From Haematobia irritans (lineage: Eukaryota > Arthropoda > Insecta > Diptera > Muscidae): DNA of 64,000 nucleotides. The DNA is taken from contig NC_134400.1 in the NCBI RefSeq assembly GCF_050003625.1, positions 45,745,096-45,809,095 of the forward strand, given 5' to 3'. Numbering within the stretch: the first letter of the stretch is position 1; each line of letters opens with the position of its first letter. The notes below the pieces were generated by a model. That model did no database searches. It was given only the letters and a program-made list of their open reading frames with translations, and was not told the DNA's origin. Positions 1 to 10,886 of the stretch are shown one piece after another. Position numbers and translations under genes: made by a program.

Positions 1-1180
1 TCGTTTATATACAGAAATAGGGCTTTTATGCAGATGTAGAACGGACCGGCCTAACAAACGTCGGGTAGGGGGTGTTCCCTTTCAACCAATGTTTTGTTTT
101 TTTATTGTTCTGTATTCAAATCGTCATCTTCTACATTTCCTGTTAATTTCAAGCGTGGTTTGTCAAGGAAATCGGAAAAAATAAAAGTACTTAAAAATTT
201 ACCATATTAACATTTGTTAAAGTGTTGGACATGGAGAACATGCCTTTCCCAAACACATACCGGAAAATGAAGCACTCTCTACGTTGCCTGTCAACTTCGT
301 GTAAATTTACTTAAAAAAGTTTTTTACTTAAAAAAGTCTGAAAGAAGCCTGTGGAAAAATCATAAAATTATGTACCGGAACCCCCTCCTTCGCTCCTCCC
401 CGACCAGATATCGTAAATTCACGTACCCTATATTCATTTCACAAACTACCCAACTTCACTATTCCCCTTCCCCAACTAGACATCGAAAAATCATATACCC
501 TGTATAAATTTAATCATCTTCTCCCAATTTCAAGTAAATCGGAGAAGGTTCGAGTTTGCTCTATTTTTTGTAAAGGGACGTCATTTTCTCTGCAAATTCC
601 AAGAAAATCTGTAAACTTTCTTTCAAGTTTCATAGTGTGGGGCAAGGAGAAGGTTCCCGTCCAAATACCCAAAAATAAAGTACACCATATTGATTTCATA
701 ACCATCCCCTACAGACTTTGTAAATTTCAAGTAAACTTGAGAATTCTAGTTTTTTCAGTTTTAGAGGAGGTCACCCTCCCCGTCCCAATATCGAAAAATG
801 ATATAGCGTATATTGTGTAAGCGTCCCGGAAAATTTCGAACAAATGATGGTCCACCTTCCCGTCCAAATATTAAAATATTAGATACACCATAATAAATTC
901 ATAACCTCACGGCGTGTTCTCTGTAAATCTCAAGTAAATCAGAGGATTTTTGTTTATTTACAGTACTTTAAACAAAAGTCATATAAAGGGGTGGTCCCGC
1001 TCCGCGACCATATGGAAAAATAAAGTAGCGGGTCTTTGTCTAGACATCACCCCTAACCTGCCCAAATCGGAGAACTTTGGCCCAATTTTGAAAAAGTCGG
1101 GCGAGGGGATGTGCTCCTCCCACACCAGATATCGCAAAATGTGATGGACAAGGTTTATGGTATTAACATGACCTTATATA
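1..1180. repeat. Diverged dispersed repeat (N type), no gene
   Basis: It carries repeated phrases such as ccagatatcgtaaaat, catattaatttcataacctc and tttcaagtaaatcggagaa, at irregular spacing. Related copies lie at about 5731-6686 and 7985-8070. No open frame of note; the short ORFs are chance. Confidence 0.5.
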
Positions 1181-1429
1181 GATCATCCTTGAGATCCTTT
1201 TAGCCATTTATATATATATAAGGTATCTCCCAAGAAATAATGGACCGTTATAGTCCATCTTCGAACTTGACCTGCCTGTAAACAAAAATACGAATCTGTG
1301 CCAAATTGCATCATTTTTATTCTCAACTGCAAAAAATAAATAGTGTAAATAAACACATTATCCCTCGTGCGATTTGGAAGAATCCCCGATTCCAAGGATT
1401 TTGTATTTACCCTAATAATTTAGGTATTG

Positions 1430-2743
1430 TACTCGTGCAAAAAGGCAATAGGAAAAAAGTGGGGACTAAAACCAAAAATTGTGCATTGGCTATACACGGC
1501 AGTGGTTAGACCTATAATGCTATATGGTGTTGTAGTCTGGTGGCCGGCACTTCAGAAACCGACTGGTTTAGATAAAGTTCAGCGTATGGCGTGTTTGTGT
1601 ATTTCAGGCGCATTCAGCAAGACAGGAACAAATTCCCTTAATGTCATGCTGCATCTATTGCCTTTAGACATTTTGGCCAAACAGTCAGCTGCAACAACGG
1701 CTGTGCGGTTGCGCGAACTATCGCTGTGGTCGGATAAAGGTTACGGTCACAGTTCTGTCCTCAAAACAATGTCAGATGTGCCTAACGTAGTGGATTACAC
1801 TTTGGCGAGTCCACTTTTCGACAAAAAGTTTGAGACTCTAATCCCCAACAGTGAGGCGTGGTGCACACAGACCCCGGGGAATAAAGAATATATAGATTTC
1901 TACACTGATGGCTCCAAATTGGATGGACAAGTGGGTTTCGGAGTATATTCTAATGATTTGGAACTTCAAATAGCGAAAAGATTACCTAATCACTGTAGTG
2001 TTTTTCAGGCTGAAATATTAGCAATAAGAGAGGTGGCGAATTGGCTGAGAAGTAATGTTCCAAAAAATGTGGGCATTAATATATACTCAGACAGTCAACC
2101 TGCAATAAAATCCTTGGACTCTGTGTTCCTCAACTCGAAAACGGCCATCGATTGCCGCAAATCTCTCAATGAGATGGCTGAGCAGTACAATATTCACCTA
2201 ATATGGGTGCCTGGCCATAGGAACATACCGGGGAACTGCGAAGCCGATGAGTTGGCAAGGCTAGGGACTACCTTACATATTCCAGGGGAACTAGAATTTG
2301 TTGGTATGCCCCTAGCTACCTGCAAGCTCATGCTGCGTGAGAAGGCTGTTATGATGGCAAATGTTCGATGGGAGAATTGCAAGGGTTGTAACGACACCAA
2401 GCAAATATGGCCCCATTTCAACTTAAACCGCACACTAGATATGCTAATGTTCTCGAGACGTCAGGTATCACTCCTGATATCTGCTATAACGGGTCGCTGC
2501 CTGATAGGAGATTTTGCAAAAACTATTGGCGCGAAGTATAATGACTATTGTATGAGCTGTCATGATGCGGAGGAAAAAGAATCAATTAAACACCTCTTGT
2601 GTGAGTGTCCTGCATTTTGTGTAAAGCGCAAGCAACTTTTAGGAGCATATAGCTTCAGATTACTGGCGGATCTGGAAAACGTTAACTTAAGCAGTCTGCT
2701 AATGTTTTTGGAACAATCTGGTTGGTTCAACAAAGAAAAATAA
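1430..2743 (+). pseudogene. LINE ORF2 C-terminal part: RT thumb, RNase H, CCHC
   Basis: An open frame of about 437 codons without its own ATG; it is the remaining end of a Pol protein. Residues 15-60 (HWLYTAVVRPIMLYGVVVWW) are the end of the reverse transcriptase. Residues 155-280 are an RNase H domain with acidic residues D161 (YTDGS), E196 (QAEILA), D222 (YSDSQ) and D274 (EADELA), plus H264 in VPGH. A C375-C378-H389-C392 zinc knuckle follows. All four RNase H acidic residues are present and no stop or shift is seen, so the insertion is fairly young. RNase H plus CCHC suggests the I/LOA/R1 group rather than Jockey. It cannot move alone because the endonuclease and RT palm are missing. Confidence 0.85.
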
Positions 2744-2866
2744 TCAAGAAGGTTCAGCGGTTAAAACTAGAAGTGCCCATATGTAATAGGTACTTTTAGT
2801 TAATGTGGTATCACAATGGACTGAATAGTCTAAGTGAGCCTGAATCTTAATCGGGCTGCCACTTTA

Positions 2867-2884
2867 ACCTAACCTAACCTAACC
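2867..2884 (+). repeat. LINE 3' tail of CCTAA pentamers
   Basis: About four units of CCTAA close the LINE just before the duplicated target. Short versions of the same tail end the SINE copies at 18335 and about 44625. The unit matches the complement of the arthropod telomere repeat TTAGG, which Diptera are known to lack. Confidence 0.8.
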
Positions 2885-4303
2885 TAGGTATTGATTCCGA
2901 GCCAAAGAAGCACAGAATTTAAGTAAGGATACTTTTAAGACGCAATTCTCTTTTAAATTTGGGATTTGCGTATTTGATTCTCGTAAGCAAATTTTAATTT
3001 TTCTTTTTTTTTGCTTGCTTGCTTTTTTCATTTGCTACCAAAGTTCTTTACAAACGTGTTAACGACAACTTAAATTTTCAAATTCATACTCGACTTCCTG
3101 TTGAAATTGTTTCAAGTAAAAATCGTCTTCTAAATAAAGTGTTGAAAAACATGTCCTATTTTTGAACAATTTTTATACCCTCCACCATAGGATGGGGGTA
3201 TATTAACTTTGTCATTCCGTTTGCAACACATCGTAATATTGCTCTAAGACCCCATAAAGTATATATATCCTGGGTCGTGGTGAAATTCTGTGTCGATCTG
3301 AGCGTGTCCGTCCGTCCGTCCGCCCGTCTGTTGAAATCACGCTAACACAAGTAGTTGTTATTGATGTAGGTCGGATGGTATTGCAAATGGGTCATATCGG
3401 TCCACTTTTACATATAGTCCCCATATAAACCAACCACCAGATTTGGGTTGCGGGGACTCTAAGAGAAGCAAATTTCATCCGATCCGGCTGAAATTTGGTA
3501 CATGGTGTCAACATATGATCTGTAACAACCATGCAAAAATTGGTCCACATCGGTTCATAATTATATATAGCCCCCATATAAACCGATCCCCCGATTTGGT
3601 TTGCGGAGCCTCTAAGGGAAGCAAATTTCATCCGATCCGGCTGAAATTTGGTACATGCTGTAAGTATATGGTCTCTAACAACTATGCAAAAATTGGTCCA
3701 CATCGGCCAATAATTATATATAGCCCCCATATAAACCGATCCCTCGATTTGGCTTGCGGAACCTGGAGTTAGTATATGGTCTCTAACGACCATGCAAAAA
3801 ATGGTCCATATCGGTCCATAATTATATATAGCCCCCATATAAACCGATGCCCAGGTTTGACCTCCGGAGCCCCTTGGAAGAGCAAAATTCATCCAACAAC
3901 CATGTAGGAATTGGTTCATATCAGTCCATAATTATATATAGCCCCCATATAAACCGATCCCCCGATTTGACCGCCGGTGCCTTTTGGAGAAGTAAAATTC
4001 ATCCGATCTGGTTGAATATTGGTACGTGGTGGTAGTATATGATATTTAATAGCCATGCCAAAAGTGGTCCATATCACTCCATAATCATATATAGCCCCCA
4101 TATAAACCGATCCCGAGATTTGGTTTTGGAGCCTCTTGGAGGAGCAAATTTCATCCGAGTCAGTTGAAATTTGGTACATTGTGCTAGTATATGGCCGTTA
4201 ACAACCATGCCTAACTAACATATCGGTCTATAGTTATATATAGCCCTCAGATAAATCGATCCCCAATCACAAAAAATTGGTGCATATCAAGTTCATAATT
4301 GTA

Positions 4304-5236
4304 AAGGGTGATTTGTTAAGAGCTTGATAACTTTTTTTTTTAAAAAACGCATAAAATTTGCAAAATCTCATCGGTTCTTTATTTGAAACGTTAGATTGGT
4401 CCATGACATTTACTTTTTGAAGATAATTTCATTTAAATGTTGACCGCGGCTGCGTCTTAGGTGGTCCATTCGGAAAGTCCAATTTTGGGCAACTTTTTCG
4501 AGCATTTCGGCCGGAATAGCCCGAATTTCTTCGGAAATGTTGTCTTCCAAAGCTGGAATAGTTGCTGGCTTATTTCTGTAGACTTTAGACTTGACGTAGC
4601 CCCACAAAAAATAGTCTAAAGGCGTCAAATCGCATGATCTTGGTGGCCAACTTACCGGTCCATTTCTTGAGATGAATTGTTCTCCGAAGTTTTCCCTCAA
4701 AATGGCCATAGAATCGCGAGCTGTGTGGCATGTAGCGCCATCTTGTTGAAACCACATGTCAACCAAGTTCAGTTCTTCCATTTTTGGCAACAAAAAGTTT
4801 GTTAGCATCGAACGATAGCGATCGCCATTCACCGTAACGTTGCGTCCAACAGCATCTTTGAAAAAATACGGTCCAATGATTCCACCAGCGTACAAACCAC
4901 ACCAAACAGTGCATTTTTCGGGATGCATGGGCAGTTCTTGAACGGCTTCTGGTTGCTCTTCACTCCAAATGCGGCAATTTTGCTTATTTACGTAGCCATT
5001 CAACCAGAAATGAACCGAACACTGATTTTGGTAATAAAATTCAATGATGAAATGAACCGAACACTGATTTTGGTAATAAAATTCAATGATTTGCAAGCGT
5101 TGCTCGTTAGTAAGTCTATTCATGATGAAATGTCAAAGCATACTGAGCATCTTTCTCTTTGACACCATGTCTGAAATCCCACGTGATCTGTCAAATACTA
5201 ATGCATGAAAATCCTAACCTCAAAAGAATCACCCTT
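4304..5236 (-). mobile_element. Mariner copy 1 (internally deleted)
   Basis: A 933-bp element flanked by TA (4302-4303, 5237-5238) with inverted ends AAGGGTGATT/AATCACCCTT. It lies cleanly inside A1, and the A1 sequence resumes as tagcccccatataagcgacc. Copies at 6687 and 35348 are almost identical, which suggests recent spread. Confidence 0.9.
4410..5123 (-). pseudogene. Mariner-type transposase, deleted copy 1
   Basis: 237 codons, start MNRLTNEQRLQIIEFYYQNQ. A deletion joins this helix-turn-helix start directly to HFWLNGYVNK, removing most of the DNA-binding domain and the FSDEA motif that carries the first catalytic Asp. A 42-bp tandem duplication (5011-5094) repeats IIEFYYQNQCSVHF. The second Asp (WFQQDGATCHTA) and third (SCDLTPLDYF) remain, with 36 residues between them by my count. 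The C-terminal half is uninterrupted to EIIFKK. It is unlikely to be catalytic, but it may still bind DNA or other subunits (inference). Confidence 0.85.
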
Positions 5237-5730
5237 TATATAGCCCCCATATAAGCGACCCCCATATTTCAATTCTGGCTCTCTACCACGTATGGACTAA
5301 TTCACAATTTAGAAAACGATGTTAAGAAGTTTTAAGATACCACAATTCGATTGTGGATGACAGTCTCTCGTAGAAGTTTCTACGCAGTCCATGGTGTAGG
5401 GTACATAAGCTTTGGCCTGACCGAACTTACGGCCGTATATACTTGTTTGGTTTATAGTCTTTCATTGATTTTAAACTTTCATTAATTTTAAAGAATTTTT
5501 CTGAATTATTAAAGTCATGTTGACATTAGCCCAAACATATTTTCTTTTATGTTACGATACCCATTCTAAGTCGAATCACTTAATTTTGAGGACAAAACGA
5601 CTTTATTGAAAAGTTTATCTACTTTTGGACAAGGAAACAAATTTTATATCATAGAAATGCGTCTTCTATTCTAAGCAAAATTCGCATCCCTATTTTAAGG
5701 ACGCGAAATTTATGGTCTCAATCCAACACA

Positions 5731-6686
5731 ACATGGCGGACGCTCTCGTCCACCAAACATCGAACCATAAAGAAGGGGTTATTTATCTAGTGGCCACCAT
5801 AACCTAACTTGAAAATTTCAAACATATCGGAGAACATAAGCCCAATTTTCAGAGGGATAGTCCCCCTCCCCGATCAAACATCGTAAAATCATGTACTTCA
5901 TATTAATTTCATAATCTACACTACATTCTCGGTAAATTTTAAGTAAATCGGAGAAGTTTAGTTTTTTTCTACAGGGGAAAAGGTTCGAAAAATAAAGTAG
6001 CGGATTTGTGTCTTGATATCACCCCCAACTTCTCAGATATTTTCAAACAAATCGGATAACTTAAGCCAAAACTTAAAAAAAAAACGGCATCCAAATATCG
6101 AAAAATTATTTACTCTATATTAATTTCATAACCTCCTCACGTTCTGTGTAAATTTCAAGTAAATCGGAAAATTTTATTTTTTCACAGGACTTTAAAGAAA
6201 AGGGCAAAATGACCAAGTATCGAGAAATGAAGTAGCAGAATTTTGTCTTGATGCCACTCCCAACTTCTCAGAAAATTTCAACCTATGATATGCATCCTCC
6301 TGAGGAAGCGATTCAATATGGTAATCGCGATATATTAGGAAAAATAAATAAACAATTAAAAACAAAAAGGACCTCGAGCTTGAAAACACAATTTATTATT
6401 GTAAAAAAAAAAGGTCGACGAAAAACTAATAGCAGCAAATCGGAGAACTTAGCTTCAATTTGAAATAGTCGTGCAAATGGTAGGTCCTCTACCCGACCAG
6501 ATATCAAAAAATGAGGTATTCTATTTTGTCAACATGATCTCCATCCACATTGTCTGAAAATGTCAAGTAAATCGGATCAGCCGTTTCCGAGCCCAAGTCC
6601 GAGACCATAAGCCCAATTTTCAAAAATTCGGGAAAGGAAGAGGGCCGCACAGTGCTTCCATTCCACATACCGAATGGATAAAAATA
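5731..6686. repeat. Diverged N-type repeat, no gene
   Basis: Same phrases as in 1-1180 (ccccgatcaaacatcgtaaa, catattaatttcataat, aagtaaatcggagaa). Small open frames around 6248-6507 lie in repeat sequence and show no domain. Confidence 0.45.
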
Positions 6687-7618
6687 AAGGGTGATTTGTT
6701 AAGAGCTTGATAACTTTTTTTTTAAAAAAACGCATAAAATTTGCAAAATCTCATCGGTTCTTTATTTGAAACGTTAGATTGGTCCATGACATTTACTTTT
6801 TGAAGATAATTTCATTTAAATGTTGACCGCGGCTGCGTCTTAGGTGGTCCATTCGGAAAGTCCAATTTTGGGCAACTTTTTCGAGCATTTCGGCCGGAAT
6901 AGCCCGAATTTCTTCGGAAATGTTGTCTTCCAAAGCTGGAATAGTTGCTGGCTTATTTCTGTAGACTTAAGACTTGACGTAGCCCCACAAAAAATAGTCT
7001 AAAGGCGTCAAATCGCATGATCTTGGTGGCCAACTTACCGGTCCATTTCTTGAGATGAATTGTTCTCCGAAGTTTTCCCTCAAAATGGCCATAGAATCGC
7101 GAGCTGTGTGGCATGTAGCGCCATCTTGTTGAAACCACATGTCAACCAAGTTCAGTTCTTCCATTTTTGGCAACAAAAAGTTTGTTAGCATCGAACGATA
7201 GCGATCGCCATTCACCGTAACGTTGCGTCCAACAGCATCTTTGAAAAAATACGGTCCAATGATTCCACCAGCGTACAAACCACACCAAACAGTGCATTTT
7301 TCGGGATGCATGGGCAGTTCTTGAACGGCTTCTGGTTGCTCTTCACTCCACATGCGGCAATTTTGCTTATTTACGTAGCCATTCAACCAGAAATGAGCCT
7401 CATCGCTGAACAAAATTTGTCGATAAAAAAGCGGATTTTCTGCCAACTTTTCTAGGGCCCATTCACTGAAAATTCGACGTTGTGGCAGATCGTAAGTCTA
7501 TTCATGATGAAATGTCAAAGCATACTGAGCATCTTTCTCTTTGACACCATGTCTGAAATCCCACGTGATCTGTCAAATACTAATGCATGAAAATCCTAAC
7601 CTCAAAAGAATCACCCTT
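6687..7618 (-). mobile_element. Mariner copy 2 (internally deleted)
   Basis: 932 bp, flanked by TA (6685-6686, 7619-7620), with the same ends as copy 1. Its internal deletion differs from that in copy 1: MNRLT is joined near RRIFSEWALEKLAENPLFY, so FSDEAHF is kept and the helix-turn-helix is lost. Confidence 0.9.
6793..7505 (-). pseudogene. Mariner-type transposase, copy 2 with a stop
   Basis: All three catalytic Asp motifs are visible (FSDEAHF, WFQQDGATC, SCDLTPLDY). A nonsense change near 6967 (TAA in place of the Lys codon seen in copy 1) stops the frame after GYVKS. The N-terminal join is also out of frame with MNRLT: ggcagatcg stands where copy 3 has ggctcgttag. The sequence after the stop still matches copy 1. 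Confidence 0.85.
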
Positions 7619-8000
7619 TAGAAGGAGACATCGTAGGAAAGCGAAACATTGAAGAACCTTGTTGATCAAAACTAAGATAAATGGTAAGTTTGCCTCCGAT
7701 CGGACCACTCCTTCACGTACCTCCCATTCAAAGGGATCAAAACTATCTGATTGCGATAACACATATAGTACAATGTCCGTTATTTTGGGAACGGTTATAG
7801 ATCACTCTGTGAAAGTTTGAATGGTTAGAGTCGAGTTATCGACCAATTAGTGAGCCAAATTTTGAGACCCTAGGTGGTCCGGAACCCTGCTGACAGTCCT
7901 CTAAAATTTGTCTCCTCGCCTATGGGAAAAGTTGATCAACTTTTAATTTTTTTCAGAATTTTGACTCGTTATTACAACTCAAAAATAATACTTTGATAGC
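7619..8000. repeat. Dispersed repeat M (copy 1)
   Basis: Shared with about 10285-10640: aggaggcatcgtaggaaag, cggaccactccttcacgtac and gagccaaattttga. No coding frame with a recognised domain. It directly follows the TA of mariner copy 2. Confidence 0.5.
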
Positions 8001-8074
8001 CGGTCCCCTCTCCGACCAGATATATTTTCGCGATACGGCCCCCCTCTACGTTCTCTGAGCTTACCCGCAACATA

Positions 8075-8943
8075 AAGGGTGGTTAAAATGTCAAGGGCCG
8101 ATGTTGATTTTGAATAAAACACAAACTATTTAGGAAATTATTGTAATTTTATTTTATTATGATATATTGGTATTACTCAATTATGTATGGAACAAAATAT
8201 CGGCCAAATGGGCGCCGCGACCTCGGTGGCACACCTTCATCGGATGGTCCAAATTTTCGATGACGCATAATGGAGGTTCTATGCCGTTAATGTGCCGAAT
8301 TATCTCATCCTTTAGCTCTTGAATTGTTGCTGGCTTATCGACGTACACTTTTTCTTTCAAATAACCACAAAGAAAAAAGTCCAACGGTGTCAAATCACAT
8401 GATCTTGGCGGCCAATTGACATCGCCATTACGTGAGATAACACGGCCATTGAATTTGTTGCGCAAAAGAGCCATTGTTTCGTTAGCTTTGTGGCAAGTGG
8501 CACCGTCCTGCTGAAACCATATATCGTCCACATCCATATCTTCCAATTCGGGCCATAAAAAGCTCGTTATCATCTCACGATAGCGAACACCATTCACAGT
8601 AACCGATGATGCCGCCAGCCCATAAACCGCACCAAACAGTCACTCTTTGTGGGTGCATTGGTTTTTCGACAATCACTCTTGGATTCTCATTCGCCCAAGT
8701 GCGGCAATTCTATTTATTGACGAATCCACTGAGGTGAAAATGTGCCTCATCACTGAAGATGATTCTCTTCGAAAATTGATCATCCACTGTTGCCATTTCT
8801 TGGAACCATTCTGCCCATTCACGACGTCCATGGTTCAAATTGAGTAAGTCTGAAATAGAGAAATGTCAAATAAAATTCGGAAAAAACTTGGCTTTTAGGT
8901 GTGGTTCACATTCAACATCGGCCCTTACAATTTAAACACCCTT
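8075..8943 (-). mobile_element. Second mariner family, degraded
   Basis: 869 bp between TA dinucleotides (8073-8074, 8944-8945). The ends are AAGGGTGGTTAAAATGTCAA and the inverse of a similar sequence, with the shared inner block GGGCCGATGTTGA. It is related to copies 1-3 in protein but clearly diverged in DNA. Confidence 0.85.
8181..8790 (-). pseudogene. Transposase of the second mariner family
   Basis: The longest open part (8181-8597) reads MNGVRYREMITSFLWPELED onward and carries WFQQDGATCHKA and SCDLTPLDFF. Upstream on the minus strand, broken pieces FSDEAHF, a stop in FVNK*NCRTW, and VTVWCGLWAGGIIG can be read. A deletion near 8600 separates GGII from VTVNG. Inactive. Confidence 0.8.
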
Positions 8944-8945
8944 TA

Positions 8946-10284
8946 TAAATAAACAAATTTCGGATTTTACAAATTTGCCACAAAAGTGTTAACACTCGCA
9001 AACAACTCGCTAAAGTGCCACAAAGGTCACACAGACCCCAAATATTGACATTTGCAATCATTGTCTATTTAAAATATTTGTTTGGCGTTTGCTGTTTGTT
9101 TTTCTCAGTGTATAGAATTCTGTGAGATGTTTAAGAAGGCGTTTCTGGGTTTTTCTTTACCTCTTAGCTGTCATCTGCTGAGTCTGGCAAAGTCACATCG
9201 TATAAGAAAAACCTAATTCTGATTTATTGTCGTCATGTCTCCACCACCAATACGGCTAAAGAAACAATGGAGTAGGCCTAAAATTTGCAATATCCATCTA
9301 TGGCAGTTCAACACAATTGTATCGAATTCTTAACAAACTTCTTTGGGAAACGTAACCAGAAAAAAAAACAACGAAAACAATTTTGTGGCATGGAAAAATG
9401 AAAGGTCGTTTTTCTTCTACATTTTTTTGTTCGGGTTTCTTTATGGATCAAGGAAAAATATTTGTTTCATTTCATTCACGTAAGTCTCTGGGGTCTTATA
9501 AACAGCCAATTTGCACGTATTTTTATTGCCAACTTTAATTTTGTTGCCTCCCCTTTTCCCCTTCTTATTTCTCAAAGAAGAAAAATATGTTCATGAAATC
9601 ATGTTGCCGTCAATGCTTTGCCATTGCTCTCACTTGAACCCTTAACAAAGTTCGGAAAACTTTCTAACCTGATTAGGTGAGTTATGTTCTTTAGAAACTT
9701 TTTAAGGCTATCAAAAACGAAAAACAAAACAAAAAAGACTATCGGCATGGATTGGTATACCAAAGCTACTTCTGTTGGAGTCTGTAAACGTGACTCTTAA
9801 CTAACGAAAGTAGCTAAGAGTCACGTTTAGACAAAACCTACGAAGAGAAGAAGAGAATCCTCAATTGAAACAAAATATTTAATTAATAACAATGACTTCG
9901 AATTTAGGTCATTGATTGAAAAGTTTGTCGCTTGTCCAGAGACGACGGACAAGTTAATATTGAAATTATTTAAGTCGTAATACACACGAAGAAAATTGCC
10001 TTAAAATTCTATTAAATGGGAATTCATTCATATAGCAGTAGATTTTGTTATCTAAAAGAAAATGTATAACTATTATGAACAAGTACATTACATTTAGGAA
10101 CCTTCTTTCAATAGTTGAAAATTAATGAAAATTTTCATAAAGTTTATGAATCTTATCGTACCACAAAAAATATGAAACTAAATGAATCACATATAGCTCA
10201 CTACTTAGACTTAGCAACTCGGAAATGCCGGTGTTACCGTCCATTGCACCACGATGCAGAGTGCTTCGATCCCATACAACGTAT
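8946..10284. other. No gene recognised; unique-looking AT-rich DNA
   Basis: No splice-compatible open frames with domain-like content were found. A small frame at 10115-10327 ends in KNRRRHRRKVKL but overlaps repeat M, so I do not call it. A strong hairpin is listed separately. Confidence 0.4.
9786..9828. other. 14-bp perfect hairpin, 15-nt loop
   Basis: Arms AAACGTGACTCTTA (9786-9799) and TAAGAGTCACGTTT (9815-9828) are exact complements. It sits in otherwise plain DNA, with no repeat copy elsewhere in the window that I could find. Confidence 0.75.
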
Positions 10285-10640
10285 GGGCAAGAACAGAAGG
10301 AGGCATCGTAGGAAAGTGAAACTTTGAATGGGCTTGTTGATGGTCAAAACTAAGAAAAAGTGATGGTTTGTATCGATCGGACCACTCCTTCACGTACCTC
10401 CCATACAAAGGGATCAAAAATATCTGATTGCATAGATAGGTGAGATAACACAAATAGCAAAATGTCCGTCATTTGGGAACGGTTGTATGTTGTTCTTTTA
10501 AATTTGGCATGGTTAGAGCCGAGATAATGACCAAATAGTGAGCCAAAATTTGGACCAGAACCCTATTGACAGATCCCCTCGTCTATGGGAAAAATTTATA
10601 AACTTTTCATTTTTTTTTATAAATTTGACTTGTTTTCTTA
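10285..10640. repeat. Dispersed repeat M (copy 2)
   Basis: It aligns with 7619-8000 through gaaggaggcatcgtaggaaa, gatcggaccactccttcacg and ttgggaacggtt. The function is unknown. Confidence 0.5.
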
Positions 10641-10660
10641 AATAAATTTTGTTTTATATT

Positions 10661-10886
10661 CACACAAAAAAATATCAATTAATTTGATTGTCAATACAAT
10701 TAAAATTATGTTTAAATTTGAGCTAACAACGTAATTTGTAAATACAATTACGATTTTAGTCACTTTAGCAACCAATTTTGTTATATCAACAAACATTTTG
10801 TTATATAAACAAAAATTTTGTTGAACTTAAAAATTTTCTGTAACAACAATTTATTGTTAGCTCAAAAATTATAATATTATTTTCTG
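10661..10886. mobile_element. V: L-family-like MITE
   Basis: The ends CACACAAAAAAATATCAATT and ATTATTTTCTGTGT are inverted. The inside is rich in CAATTAA and TTTTGTT phrases. The left end matches the start of L2 (CACAGAAAAAAATATCA). It lies against the broken start of A2. Confidence 0.5.

Larger units (their letters stand above)
1430..2884 (+). mobile_element. 5'-truncated RNase H-bearing LINE (I/LOA/R1-like)
   Basis: It is flanked by the 9-bp duplication TAGGTATTG (1421-1429 and 2885-2893), which lies inside B1. It is cut off at its 5' side within the reverse transcriptase. The 3' UTR (2744-2866) ends in a tail of CCTAA pentamers. Truncation plus target duplication is the usual mark of target-primed reverse transcription. 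Confidence 0.85.
3174..5445 (+). mobile_element. A1: helentron-associated/DINE-1-like element
   Basis: It starts at the hairpin TATACCCTCCACCATAGG and continues with (TCCG)n at about 3308-3330. It holds several 153-bp units (tagcccccatataaaccgat) and ends with the hairpin and ggccgtatatacttg. It is inserted in a T run of B1, and B2 supplies the empty site. Mariner copy 1 is nested at 4304-5236. No replicase or transposase; movement would depend on another element. Confidence 0.75.
1372..5730 (+). mobile_element. B1: CACTG-type MITE, split by a LINE and an A element
   Basis: Pieces at about 1372-1429, 2885-3173 and 5446-5730 align in order with the B2 copy (11651-12281). Shared phrases include ggtattgattccgagccaaa, gttgaaaaacatgtcc and gaaatgcgtcttctat. 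The LINE (1430-2884) and A1 (3174-5445) are later insertions. The terminal CACTGAAAAA is no longer visible. No coding capacity. Confidence 0.7.

Noticed and set aside
2867..2884. Internal telomere or chromosome end
   Set aside because: Only about four units, exactly at the 3' end of a LINE and followed by its target duplication.
10115..10327. A 70-codon plus frame ending in a basic stretch
   Set aside because: It overlaps repeat M and has no splice context or recognised domain.
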